A stretch of DNA of 39,264 nt from an uncultured Synergistaceae bacterium (GTDB lineage: Bacteria > Synergistota > Synergistia > Synergistales > Aminobacteriaceae), in NCBI GenBank assembly GCA_937870605.1, contig CALMZW010000334.1:1-39264 (forward strand), in the 5' to 3' direction. Positions 16,307 through 25,500 of the stretch are shown here, in pieces. The notes under the pieces were generated by a model. That model ran no database searches and was not told the DNA's origin. It was given only the letters and a program-made list of their open reading frames with translations. Position 1 is the stretch's first letter, and every line of letters begins with the position of its first letter. The translations under genes were made by a program, and so were the position numbers.

Positions 16307-17908
16307 CTACGCCGGAACCGGACGGTCCTGCGGGTCGACGCGGATCGCGAAGCGTTCCCCGAAGAGCTTCGAGAAGGGCTTGATGTGCTCTTCGAGCGAC
16401 CAGATTTCGAGCTGGCAGCCGGATACGCCCCGGATGTCGAGGAGCAGGACGTTCCCCTTCCGGCGGAATTCCACCCGCTCGACGAAGCGCTGATGGCTCC
16501 GGTCCATGCTCTCCGCCATGCGAAGGAACATCGAGAGGACGCGGACGGTCTTCGCCGAAGCCGCGTCGAGCAGCGCGAATTCCGGGTCCGTCTTTTTCGG
16601 CGCCCGTTTGCGGTGGTAGAAGGCCGCGGAGGCGATCGTCGCGATCTCCTGCGCGTGGAAGCCGAGCAGCTCGACGTTCCGGATGATGTAGAAGCTGTGG
16701 GCCTGGTGGTTGCTGAACGAGAGGAAGAGGCCGACGTCGTGAAGCAGCGCGGCGTAGTACAGCAGCTCCCGTTCCTGCGCGCCGAGCGCGTGGAGCCCCA
16801 GAAGGGCGGCGCTGTCGAAGAGCCCGAGGCACAGGTCCGCGATGTGCCGCGAGTGTTCCTCGTCGAAGCCGCACGAGCGGCCGAGCTGCAGGACGCTCTG
16901 TTCGCGGACGGACATTTCGGGTTCGAGGTAGCCGCCGTACGTTCCGCGCATGAGGTAGTCGACGAGCAGGCCGTTCTTGAGGGACCGCGAACACACGCGG
17001 ATTTCGCGCAGCTCCAGGTCCTGCATGAGGGTGTGCAGGATCGCCGCGCCCGGGAGGATGACATCGGCGCGCTCCGCGTCCATCCCCGGGATCCTGCAGC
17101 GCTCGGACAGGGGCGTCGTCCGGATGAGCCGGACGGCCGATTCGATCTGGTCGATCGTGACGACGGGGTCCCCCTCCTCGTCGCGCCGCTTCCCCTTTCC
17201 CGCCGCGCGCTGCGCGACCTCGGCGAGCGTTTCGATCGTTCCGGAGCTTCCGAGGACCAGATCGAAGTCCGACTCCTTCAGGCGCTGGACGCTCCGCAGC
17301 GAAGCGTTCCGGATGAACTGCTGCAGCAGGGCGTAGCGCTGGTCGTCGACGGGGGCCTCTTCGTCCGGGAGGAAGAAGATGTTCGACAGCCGGATGCACC
17401 CGAGCTTCAGGGAGTCGAGATACGAGTATTCGGAGCGGTTGCCGACGACGAGTTCCGTGCTGCCGCCGCCGATGTCGATGAAGAGCGCGTTCCGGCTCCC
17501 GAGGTGGACGCCGCTCGCGACGCCGAGGTAGATCAGCCGCGCCTCTTCGAGTCCGGAGATGACCTTGAGGTCGATATCCGCTTCCTTCCGGACGCGTTCG
17601 ATGAAGACGTCGCGGTTTTCCGCGTCGCGCGTGGCGGACGTGGCGACCGCGTAGATTTCTTCCGCGCCGAGGTTCCGGGCCATGTCCGCGAAGCGGCGCA
17701 GGACGAGGATCGTCCGCTCCATCGCCTCCTGGCGCAGCCGCTGCTTGACGAATTCTCCCTCGCCGAGCCGGACCATGACCTTGTGCTGGTTCAGGATGGT
17801 GTACGACCGGTTCGTGTTGATCCGCACGACGAGGAGCCGCACGGAGTTGGTCCCGAGATCGACGAGGCCGACGACGTGCCCCTCCGTGGGGATCAGATGG
17901 GGCGCCAC
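16307..17908 (-). CDS. ppx: Exopolyphosphatase/GppA-family phosphatase with C-terminal HD domain
   Basis: The 533-residue protein has the ASKHA-fold Ppx/GppA signature motifs: VGLVDLGTNSVRLLV (13-27), IDIGGGSTELV (144-154) and GSSGTIETLAE (220-230). Residues after about 330 form the HD domain of the larger Ppx proteins, with AALLHDVGLFLSFSNHQAHS (HD at 390-391). It should remove terminal phosphate from polyphosphate or from pppGpp in the cytoplasm. No ATG exists near the N-terminus; GTG at 17908, inside the last codons of the preceding gene (16-bp overlap), is the best start. It is the fourth gene of the unit ppk1, CHAD, phosphoesterase-HD, ppx. Confidence 0.9.
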   Translation of the reverse strand: MAPHLIPTEGHVVGLVDLGTNSVRLLVVRINTNRSYTILNQHKVMVRLGEGEFVKQRLRQEAMERTILVLRRFADMARNLGAEEIYAVATSATRDAENRDVFIERVRKEADIDLKVISGLEEARLIYLGVASGVHLGSRNALFIDIGGGSTELVVGNRSEYSYLDSLKLGCIRLSNIFFLPDEEAPVDDQRYALLQQFIRNASLRSVQRLKESDFDLVLGSSGTIETLAEVAQRAAGKGKRRDEEGDPVVTIDQIESAVRLIRTTPLSERCRIPGMDAERADVILPGAAILHTLMQDLELREIRVCSRSLKNGLLVDYLMRGTYGGYLEPEMSVREQSVLQLGRSCGFDEEHSRHIADLCLGLFDSAALLGLHALGAQERELLYYAALLHDVGLFLSFSNHQAHSFYIIRNVELLGFHAQEIATIASAAFYHRKRAPKKTDPEFALLDAASAKTVRVLSMFLRMAESMDRSHQRFVERVEFRRKGNVLLLDIRGVSGCQLEIWSLEEHIKPFSKLFGERFAIRVDPQDRPVPA

Positions 17909-19194
17909 TCGATGACCAGCTCCCGTCCGAAGGTCTTCCGGAAGAGCCCGCCCTTCTCCATCGCGCGCCCGATGTCGCTGAGCGGCTCGCGTTCCGCGCC
18001 GACGCGGATCGTGACGTCGTCGCCCGCGAGAACGTCGATGTCGCGCACGGCGTCCGAATGCGAGTAGTCCAGTCCGTCCGCGATGCGCAGCAGCGACGCC
18101 AGGCGCAGGACCTCGTCCCGCTCCGGGTCGGAAAGCGCCTTCATGCGTTCGTCGTCCGCGTCGGGTTCTTTCGCGCCGTGCAGGCGCGCGAGCAGCGCGA
18201 CGACAACCCGGTCCCGTTCGTCGGGGATCAGGTCGGAGCGTTCCAGGATGAGGCGCATGGAGCGCTTCTGATGCCCCTTCTCCCCTCCGGACCAGCCGAT
18301 GTCGTGAAGCAACGCGGCCAGCTCCAGCCGCTTCCGCGCGTCCGGCCCGAGCCCGTGAAGCGCCTGCGTTCCGTCGAACAGCGCGAGCGCGAGCCGCGCC
18401 GTCTGCCGGCTGTGCGGCGCGATCTCCGGCGTCAGGCGCGCGAGCGCCATCTCCGCTCCGCCGCTTGCGTCCATCGGCTCCATCCGCCGCGCCTCCGTGA
18501 AGACGCCTGCCAGGGCTTCGGGCATTCCGAGGCCGCGAAGCGCCGCGGCGGTTTTTTCCGCGTCGTAGGGGACTCGGTAGTGCTGCACGCGGAAATACCC
18601 TTCGTGCAGCTGGATGATCGCGTAGCAGGCGCGCGGGTCGCCGCCCTCCGGACGTCCGACGCTGCCCGGATTGACGAACCAGACGCCCCGGACCTTGCGC
18701 GAGAAGGGGGCGTGCGTGTGGCCGAGGACGATGACGTCGGCCTCCGAGCGTTCGGCGATCTCGTTCAGGCGTTCTTCGGGCGTTTCGGGGCCGATGAACT
18801 CTCCGGGCGATTCGGGGCTTCCGTGCGCGAGAAGAAAGCGCTTTCCCGAGGCCGTGAAACGCTGCGTTTCGGGCAGGCGCGCGAGCGCGTCGCGCGTCGC
18901 GCGGGTCAGCGCCCGACGGGTCCACAGGAAGGCCTCGATCTTTTCCGGAGCCTTGCTCTTCTTCCATTCGTCCAGGCGCTTCTTCGCTTCGAGCGCCTTG
19001 GCGTCGTAGTTTCCGATGACGGCGGCCGCCTGGGTGCGGAGCAGCAGTTGCGTCGTCTCCTCCGGCCAGGGGCCGTACCCGACGAAGTCCCCCGTATTGA
19101 TGACGATATCCCCGCCGCGCCGCCGGGCGTCCTCGAGGACCGCCTCCAGCGCGGGCAGGTTGGCGTGTGCGTCGCCAAGGCATACGATCTTCAT
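17893..19194 (-). CDS. Metallophosphoesterase fused to a Ppx-type HD domain
   Basis: The 433-residue protein starts with a calcineurin-like phosphoesterase domain (1-215). All metal-binding motifs are present: GDAHAN (7-12), NTGDFVGYGP (33-42), GNYD (61-64), LAHGSP (122-127) and LGHTHAPF (158-165). Residues 260-433 form a second domain with LELAALLHDIGWSGGEKGHQ (HD at 297-298). It aligns along its length with the C-terminal HD region of the neighbouring Ppx protein, including the shared ALFD/GLFD and LLRIADGLD/FLRMAESMD segments. ATG at 19194 overlaps the CHAD stop (ATGA). I infer a phosphatase acting in polyphosphate or (p)ppGpp turnover, with the HD unit as a binding or second catalytic domain. 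This fusion is not one I know as a described enzyme. Confidence 0.85.
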   Translation of the reverse strand: MKIVCLGDAHANLPALEAVLEDARRRGGDIVINTGDFVGYGPWPEETTQLLLRTQAAAVIGNYDAKALEAKKRLDEWKKSKAPEKIEAFLWTRRALTRATRDALARLPETQRFTASGKRFLLAHGSPESPGEFIGPETPEERLNEIAERSEADVIVLGHTHAPFSRKVRGVWFVNPGSVGRPEGGDPRACYAIIQLHEGYFRVQHYRVPYDAEKTAAALRGLGMPEALAGVFTEARRMEPMDASGGAEMALARLTPEIAPHSRQTARLALALFDGTQALHGLGPDARKRLELAALLHDIGWSGGEKGHQKRSMRLILERSDLIPDERDRVVVALLARLHGAKEPDADDERMKALSDPERDEVLRLASLLRIADGLDYSHSDAVRDIDVLAGDDVTIRVGAEREPLSDIGRAMEKGGLFRKTFGRELVIEWRPI

Positions 19195-20195
19195 GCGTCC
19201 GCCGCCTCCCCGTTTTCGTTCGAACCGCGTCCGTTCAGGAGGTCCGAGGCCCTCCCGAAAAGACCGTCCGCGAGTTCCCGCTCCCACGTCTTCACGAAGG
19301 ATCCGTAGAGCGTCGACCGTTCCGCGCGCCGGTCGTCCAGAAGGAATTCCGCCCCGGCGACGATCCGCGCGAAGGGGCGCGGCGAGCCGAAGTAGGCGAC
19401 CGTGCGCTCCCGCTCGCGAGCCAGAAAGGGAGGGATCTCGGCGATCCACACGTCGCAGTCGTGGATCGCGCCGAGGTCGTCCTGGAGCGCTTGGAACCGG
19501 TCCGCGACATCCGAAAGCGCGCCGCCGGAGAGCGGGTCGAGCATTTCCAGCATGTAGCGCACGCGTTTGGTCGCCTTGCGGAGTTCGTGCAGCTCGGTCA
19601 CGGCCGTCTCGTCGCGCACGAAGAGGTCGAAGCTCCGCGCCGAGCGGAGTTCCCGTTCGGCCTGCGCCGCGATGCGCGCGAGCCGGTCGTCGGTGGGCGC
19701 GTTCCGTTCCTCCGACGCCATGACGGCGCGGCGAAGCGACTCCCGGAGCCGGTCGGACGTTCCGGAGTCGCGCCAGCGGAGCAGCGCCCGGATCAGGCGT
19801 CCTTCGAGCCGGGCGCGGGATTGCGTCTTTCGCAACAGCAGCCTGTTCAGGCCGGGAAGAAGGGCCTTTCCCGATTCGGCGGCCGGGACGAGCGCGGCGA
19901 TCTTTTCGCGCAGGAAGAGGATCTGGACGTCCAGGTCGCGCGCCGCGCCGAGCGCGTTCGTGACGCGGCGGACGGACGCGGCCTGCTCCCTGCCGTCGTC
20001 GCGGCCTTCCGGCATGAGCGGCGCGAAAAGCGAAAGCGCCGCCCGGAGCCGCCTCGTGGCCACGCGGGCGCGGTGCAGGAACTCGATGTCGGCGCCGGGT
20101 GCGATGCCCGCCGCCTGCTCCTCGAAGCGCGAGAGGAAGGAGAGGAGCGTTTCGGCGGCGTAGCGGAAGGGATCCTCAGAAACGAAGCTGTTCAT
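19191..20195 (-). CDS. CHAD-domain protein
   Basis: The 334-residue protein is a CHAD domain (conserved histidine alpha-helical domain). It has two helical repeats marked by EFLHRARVATRRLRAAL near residue 40 and LHELRKATKRVRYMLEM near residue 220, and many Arg/Lys on the same helix faces. Family members bind polyphosphate and are found on polyphosphate granules, and the neighbours here (ppk1, ppx) fit that role. It lacks the CYTH domain that often accompanies CHAD. ATG at 20195 lies 20 bases inside the ppk1 3' end and has GAGGAGAA just upstream. The gene is translationally tight with those on both sides. Confidence 0.88.
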   Translation of the reverse strand: MNSFVSEDPFRYAAETLLSFLSRFEEQAAGIAPGADIEFLHRARVATRRLRAALSLFAPLMPEGRDDGREQAASVRRVTNALGAARDLDVQILFLREKIAALVPAAESGKALLPGLNRLLLRKTQSRARLEGRLIRALLRWRDSGTSDRLRESLRRAVMASEERNAPTDDRLARIAAQAERELRSARSFDLFVRDETAVTELHELRKATKRVRYMLEMLDPLSGGALSDVADRFQALQDDLGAIHDCDVWIAEIPPFLARERERTVAYFGSPRPFARIVAGAEFLLDDRRAERSTLYGSFVKTWERELADGLFGRASDLLNGRGSNENGEAADA

Positions 20196-22377
20196 GTCGC
20201 TTCTCCTCTTCTCCGCGGACGGGGTTGTATCCCGCGGCGCGGTTCATCATGAGACGTTGCGAGTCCACGACGGGCTCGCCCTTTTCGGGGAGGACGCGGA
20301 CGTACGTTCCATCCTCGAGGAGCCGCCGGGATTTCGCGTTGTCCGCGAGATGGATCTTCAGGATGTCGTCGCGGATCGTCTTCCGGATCTCCGGGTCGCG
20401 GATCGGCACGAGGATCTCGATGCGGCGGTCGAGGTTGCGCGGCATGAGGTCGGCGCTGCCGATGAGCAGCTCCTCGTCGCCGCCGTTGTGGAAGAAGAAG
20501 ATCCGGACGTGCTCCAGGAAGCGCCCGACGACCGAGGTGACCGTTATATTGTCGCTCACGCCCGGAACGCCGGGGCGCAGGCAGCAGATGCCCCGGACCT
20601 GGAGCCGGATCCGGACGCCGGCAATGGACGCCAGATAGAGCGCCTGGATGCACGCCTTGTCCACGAGCTGGTTCATCTTGAAGAGGATCTCGCCGTCGCC
20701 GTGCTCCCGGTGCCGCGCGATCTCGCGCTCGATGCGGCCGATGATTCCCGAACGCGTCGTCATCGGGGAGACGAGGATCTGGCGGTAGTCGTCCTTCCGG
20801 GAGTACCCCGTGATGGCGTTGAAGAGGTCCGTCACGTCGGCGCAGATGGCCTGGTTCGCCGTGAACAGGCCGATGTCGCTGTAGACCTGCGCGGTTCCGG
20901 GGTTGTAGTTCCCGGTGCCGAGGTGGACATAGCGCCGGATGCCCTCCGTCTCGCGGCGGACGACGAGGCACATCTTCGCGTGGATCTTGTATCCCACGAG
21001 GCCGTAGACGACGTGGACGCCCGCGTCCTCGAGCGCCTCGGCCCATGTGATGTTTCGCTCCTCGTCGAAGCGCGCCTTGAGTTCCACGAGCGCGGTCACC
21101 TGCTTGCCGTTGCGCCGGGCCTCGATGAGCGCCTGGACGATCGGCGACTCGCTTCCCGCACGGTAGAGCGTGATCTTGATCGCGACGACCTTCGGGTCCG
21201 TCGCGGCGCGCCGCACGAAGTCGAGAACGGGCATGAAGCTGTCGTAGGGGTGGTAGACGATCGCGTCGCCCGCCCGGATGGTCGCGAAGATGTGCGCGCC
21301 CTCGACGAATGGGGCGGGCGTCCGCGGGGCGAACGGGTCGTCCTTCAGGTCCGGGCGTTCCGCGTCGCAGAGCGCCATGTACCCCTGGAAGGCGAGCGGC
21401 GTTCGCATCCGGTAAACCTGGAACGGCGCGAGGTGGAACCGCCGGACGAGGAAGCTGAACATCTCGCGGGACATGTCGCGCGCAACCTCGAGCCGGATGA
21501 CCTCGCCGAAGTGCCTCCGGTCGACGAGGTTCTTCACCGCTTCGAGCAAATCGGACGCCTCGTCTTCCTCGATTTCGACGTCGGTGTTCCGCGTGATCCG
21601 GAAGGTCGCCGCGTCGAGCACCTTGTACCCGGGGAAGAGCAGCGGCAGGAAGGTCCTGATCAGGTCCTCGATCAGGACGATGTCGTTGGATCGCACGTTT
21701 TTCGAGATCCCGAGCGACGAGTAGGACTTCGCCTCCTTGTTCCGGGGGATGAAGACGAACCGGGAGAAGTTCTTCGGGATCTTGAGACGGGCGAAGCGGA
21801 TGCCCGAGTCCGGGTCGAGGAGCTGAATGAGGAAATTCAGGCTCAGGCCGGAGATCGTCGGAAAGGGGCGTCCGGGGTCGATGGCCTGGGGCGTGAGGAT
21901 CGGGTAGATTTCGTTCCGGAAGTACCCTTCGAGGAATTTCTTCTGTTTCTCCCCGAGGTCGTCGAACGGCGTGATCCGGATATCGGCCTTGCGCAGCGCC
22001 GGCAGAACGTCCTTGAGCCAGCAGTTCTGCGCCCTCGAAAGCAGCAGGAGCAGCTTCTTGCGGATCGTCGCAAGCTGCCGCGCGGGCGTCATTCCGTCGG
22101 GCGGCAGGTTCAGAAAGCCCTTCGTGTGCTGGTGGAAGATGTTCGCGACGCGGACCATGAAGAACTCGTCCAGGTTGTTCCAGAAGATGCACAGGAACTT
22201 GAGGCGCTCCAGAAGCGGCGTGTCCTCGTCCTCCGCCTCTTCGAGCACCTTCGCGTCGAAGTCGATCCAGTTGATCTCGCGGTTCAGGAACAGCGACGGG
22301 TCGTCGAGATTGATGAGCGTCGTCCCGGGCCCTGCGTCACGTTCCTCTTTGGCGGCGTTGCCCTTTGTCGGGTCCAT
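20176..22377 (-). CDS. ppk1: Polyphosphate kinase 1
   Basis: The 733-residue protein is full length for PPK1. It starts with the N-terminal helical domain (LFLNREINWIDFDAKVLEEA, FWNNLDEFFMVRVA). Its two phospholipase-D-like catalytic domains hold GYKIHAKMCLVVRRE, with the likely phosphohistidine at about 466, and GRFLEHVRIF, with the second histidine at about 623. HLGTGNYNPGTA is also typical. It makes long-chain polyphosphate reversibly from ATP. ATG at 22377 has GGAGG eight bases upstream; the in-frame GTG nine bases earlier lies in that site. It leads the polyphosphate operon and has a TATGAT promoter. Confidence 0.97.
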   Translation of the reverse strand: MDPTKGNAAKEERDAGPGTTLINLDDPSLFLNREINWIDFDAKVLEEAEDEDTPLLERLKFLCIFWNNLDEFFMVRVANIFHQHTKGFLNLPPDGMTPARQLATIRKKLLLLLSRAQNCWLKDVLPALRKADIRITPFDDLGEKQKKFLEGYFRNEIYPILTPQAIDPGRPFPTISGLSLNFLIQLLDPDSGIRFARLKIPKNFSRFVFIPRNKEAKSYSSLGISKNVRSNDIVLIEDLIRTFLPLLFPGYKVLDAATFRITRNTDVEIEEDEASDLLEAVKNLVDRRHFGEVIRLEVARDMSREMFSFLVRRFHLAPFQVYRMRTPLAFQGYMALCDAERPDLKDDPFAPRTPAPFVEGAHIFATIRAGDAIVYHPYDSFMPVLDFVRRAATDPKVVAIKITLYRAGSESPIVQALIEARRNGKQVTALVELKARFDEERNITWAEALEDAGVHVVYGLVGYKIHAKMCLVVRRETEGIRRYVHLGTGNYNPGTAQVYSDIGLFTANQAICADVTDLFNAITGYSRKDDYRQILVSPMTTRSGIIGRIEREIARHREHGDGEILFKMNQLVDKACIQALYLASIAGVRIRLQVRGICCLRPGVPGVSDNITVTSVVGRFLEHVRIFFFHNGGDEELLIGSADLMPRNLDRRIEILVPIRDPEIRKTIRDDILKIHLADNAKSRRLLEDGTYVRVLPEKGEPVVDSQRLMMNRAAGYNPVRGEEEKRHEQLRF

Positions 22378-22424
22378 CTCGTCCACCTCCGGGGGCGTCC
22401 GCGGTGGAACGCCCTATTGGAGTA

Positions 22425-22430
22425 TCATAC
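22425..22430 (-). promoter_or_regulatory. Probable -10 element of the ppk1 operon
   Basis: TATGAT on the minus strand lies about 48 bases before the ppk1 start codon. The -35 region 17 bases upstream (TGTCCA) matches poorly, so the promoter may need an activator. No PhoB-type direct repeat is evident. Confidence 0.45.
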
Positions 22431-22507
22431 CCTTTTCCCCCGGAGATGGACATTACGGATGTGTAACAATCACGGCAATTCGTCCGGTTTGATGCGTTTT
22501 CCCATCT

Positions 22508-25500
22508 TCATTCCGATTCCCCTGTGGTGACGATGCTCTTCATGATGTTTTCGAGAATCTGTTTCTTCACCTGGTCTTCCGCGTCGGGCGTCGAGTCCGC
22601 TCCCGGGCCGGTCGGAATGTCGATCCGGATCGTGAACTCGCGTCCGTTCCCGTTCGTCCCTTTCGTCGACGTCGTCCAGGGGATGTCCGGCCCGCGCTTG
22701 GCCGGCTGCGCGACCTTGAAGTCCGACATCAGCGGCTTGTCCCAGGTTCCCTTGAGCGAGAAGCTCGTCTCGCGGAAATCCTTCGTGGAGAGCCCGCCGA
22801 CCAGCCCCGTGAGGAAGTTCTGCAGAAAGGTCGCGCTCGCGAGCGTCCCGTCGATCGAGAGAAGCCCCTGGAGGGCGCCGAGCACGGTGTTCAGCGCGCG
22901 AAGGTTGATCTCTCCCGAACATTTGAGGTCGAAGGGGTCCGTCGTTCCGAGACCGACCGTTCCGTTCACGCCGAAGTAGCGGTAGATGTTGTCTCCCGGA
23001 TGGGCCGACGCGCGGCTTCCGGGAAGGAGATAGAGCTGTTTGCCGTCGACGTTGAAGTTGGACAGCAGCGAGTTGAAGCGGAGCGTGCCCGCCTCGGAGA
23101 GTTTTTTGAGCGCCGGGAACCCCGAGATGACGCCGTTGCGGGCGGAGAAGGTCCCGTCGCCGAAGACGAAGAGGAATCTCCCCGACGTGCCGGACGTCTT
23201 CATGGTCAGGTCGGCGCTTCCGGTGATCTTCGCGGGGGCGGCGAGCAGCGGACGGGTGATCTGGTCCAGGTCCATGCTGACGGCCGCGATGTTGCAGGTC
23301 CAGGATCCCTGGTCGAACCGGTAGGCGCCGGTCACTTTCGCGTCTCCGCCGTAGAGTGACGCGGTCCCCTTCGTCACCGTGACGCCCTCGTCGGAAACGG
23401 CGAACGGAAACGAAAAATCGCGGATCTCGAAGCCCGAGAAGGTCGCCCGCTTGCTTCCGACGTTTCCGGTTCCCGAGATGGAATCGCCGCGCAGGGTCGC
23501 GTCCATGGAAAACGAGACTTTGCCGGACATCAATCCCGTCCGGTCGACCGCGAGCGCCTCGGAGAGCCCCGCGAGATCGACCGGCGTCCGCTCGCTTCTG
23601 AGAATGAGCCGCGCCGAGTCCTGTCCCGGAATCAGCTTTCCGAACAGCTGGAGCGGACGCCCCCCGAGCGACGCCTTCAGCAGGAGCGCGATCCCGGGGT
23701 CCGTTCTCCGCGCCGGGGAGGGGCGGATCTGCGCGTTGAAGCCGGTCAGGTTCAGGCCGTAGGCGCGAAGTTCCGGCGCCGTCAGCGAGAGCGAAAAGGC
23801 GGGCGCGTCCGTCTTCCCCGATACGGACAGCTCCGCCACGACGGTTCCGAAGAGCGGCAGGTCGAGCCCCGCCGCGGCGTTCAGCGTCCGGAGGTCGATC
23901 TTCGTCGCCGTCGCGTTCAGGGAAACGCTTCCGGGTTTCTTCGCGGCCGGGAGCGTGATCCGGCCGCGTCCCGCGAGATCGGTCGACAGAACGGAGAGAT
24001 TGATCGACGGAAAGACGATCGCGCCGTCCTTCATCTCGAGCGACGCGCGAAGCTGTGCGGGGCGCTGTTCGACGCTGCCGGCCGCGTTCAGCGCGCCGCG
24101 GATGACGGGCGACTCCGCGGGTCCCTCGATGGTCGCCGATCCGTCCGCCTGTCCCGCCATCGCCACGGTCGAACCGAGCGCGCGCTGCAACAGCGCAAGG
24201 TTCACGCCGCGCATCGTCGCCGCGAGCGCCATCCGGGGCTTCGATCCGATCTGACGCACATCGCCCTGGAGCGAGACGGTCCCGCCGAGCACGACCGCCC
24301 CGGCGTCCCGGAAAACGACGCTTCCGTTTTCGTACCGCGCCCGGAGCGTCAGCGAGGAAACCGGGACCGTCTTCGCGAGCGTGAGGTTCCGCCCCTCGGC
24401 GTCGAGCGTGACGACGGGGTCGGCGGCGCGCCCCTCGACGGACCACGCGAACGTGACCGGCCCGGAGACTGGAACGTCGGAGATCAGTCGCGCCGCGGTC
24501 TTCTGCTGGAGCTTTCCCGATCCCGCGAGCGCAAGAAGCGGAGATCCGTCGCGAATCTTCACGGTTCCCTTTCCCGTGAGCGTGCTTCCCTCCGAGGCAA
24601 GGGCGATCGGGTCGAGGGAGAGCTGCGTCGTCGTTCCGTTCAACGAAACGGACGCCGCGTCCACCGGCAGACCGGCGATTCGCAGATTTTTGCCGTCGAG
24701 AGAAGCCCGGATCTTCCGTCCCTCGACAGTCGCGTCGCCGCGGGCGAATCCGGAGATCCCGAGGCCGGACAGCTCCGGGATGTCGGCCGCGAGCGCGGCG
24801 AGATCGATCCTGTCGGAGCGGATCTCGAGGCGCGGGGCGTCGTTTCCGCGTCCCTTCCCCGCCACGTGAAGCGGCGTTCCGGCGACTGTTCCGAGGAAAT
24901 CCACGCCGTACCCGTCGGGCCGGACGTCGACATGTCCCCTGATGTTCTTTACGGCGACCCCCGCGACGGAGAGGCGCGCGGTCCGGATCGTCACGACGCT
25001 GCGCGGGGAGGAAAACGTCCCCGATACGGTCGCCGTGAGCCAATCCATCGTTCCGGTAAGGAGCGCGGCGTCCGGAAAGGCCTTCTTCCATTCCTTCATC
25101 GGCAGGCCGGCGGCCCGGAGCGACAGGTAGACCTTCGGATTCTCGGCGAGGAGCATGGCGCCGTTCCCCGTGACGCGCGTCCCCATGACCGTCGCGTCGA
25201 GCGACGCGACGGAGAGCCTCCGACCGTCGAACCCGAAGGAGGCCGTTGCGTCCGGGATGTCGAGGGATGCGGCCGTCATGTCCGCGAGCGACAGGCGACC
25301 GGCGACGATATTCTGTTCCGACGGGGCGACGCGAAGCGACGCGGTCGCCTTTCCGGAAAGGGGGGGCGTTTCGGACGGAAGGAGCGGGGAGAGCTTCGAC
25401 AGATCGGGAACGGAGACGACGACCGAGAACGGAGCCCCGGTCAGCGGACCGCTCAGGTCGAGGCTCGCGACGTCCGCTGCGGCATGGAGCGCCGCAACGC

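Noticed and set aside
20194..22530. A 778-codon plus-strand frame opposite ppk1
   Set aside because: It is a codon-position mirror of ppk1, with no ribosome-binding site or recognisable domain.
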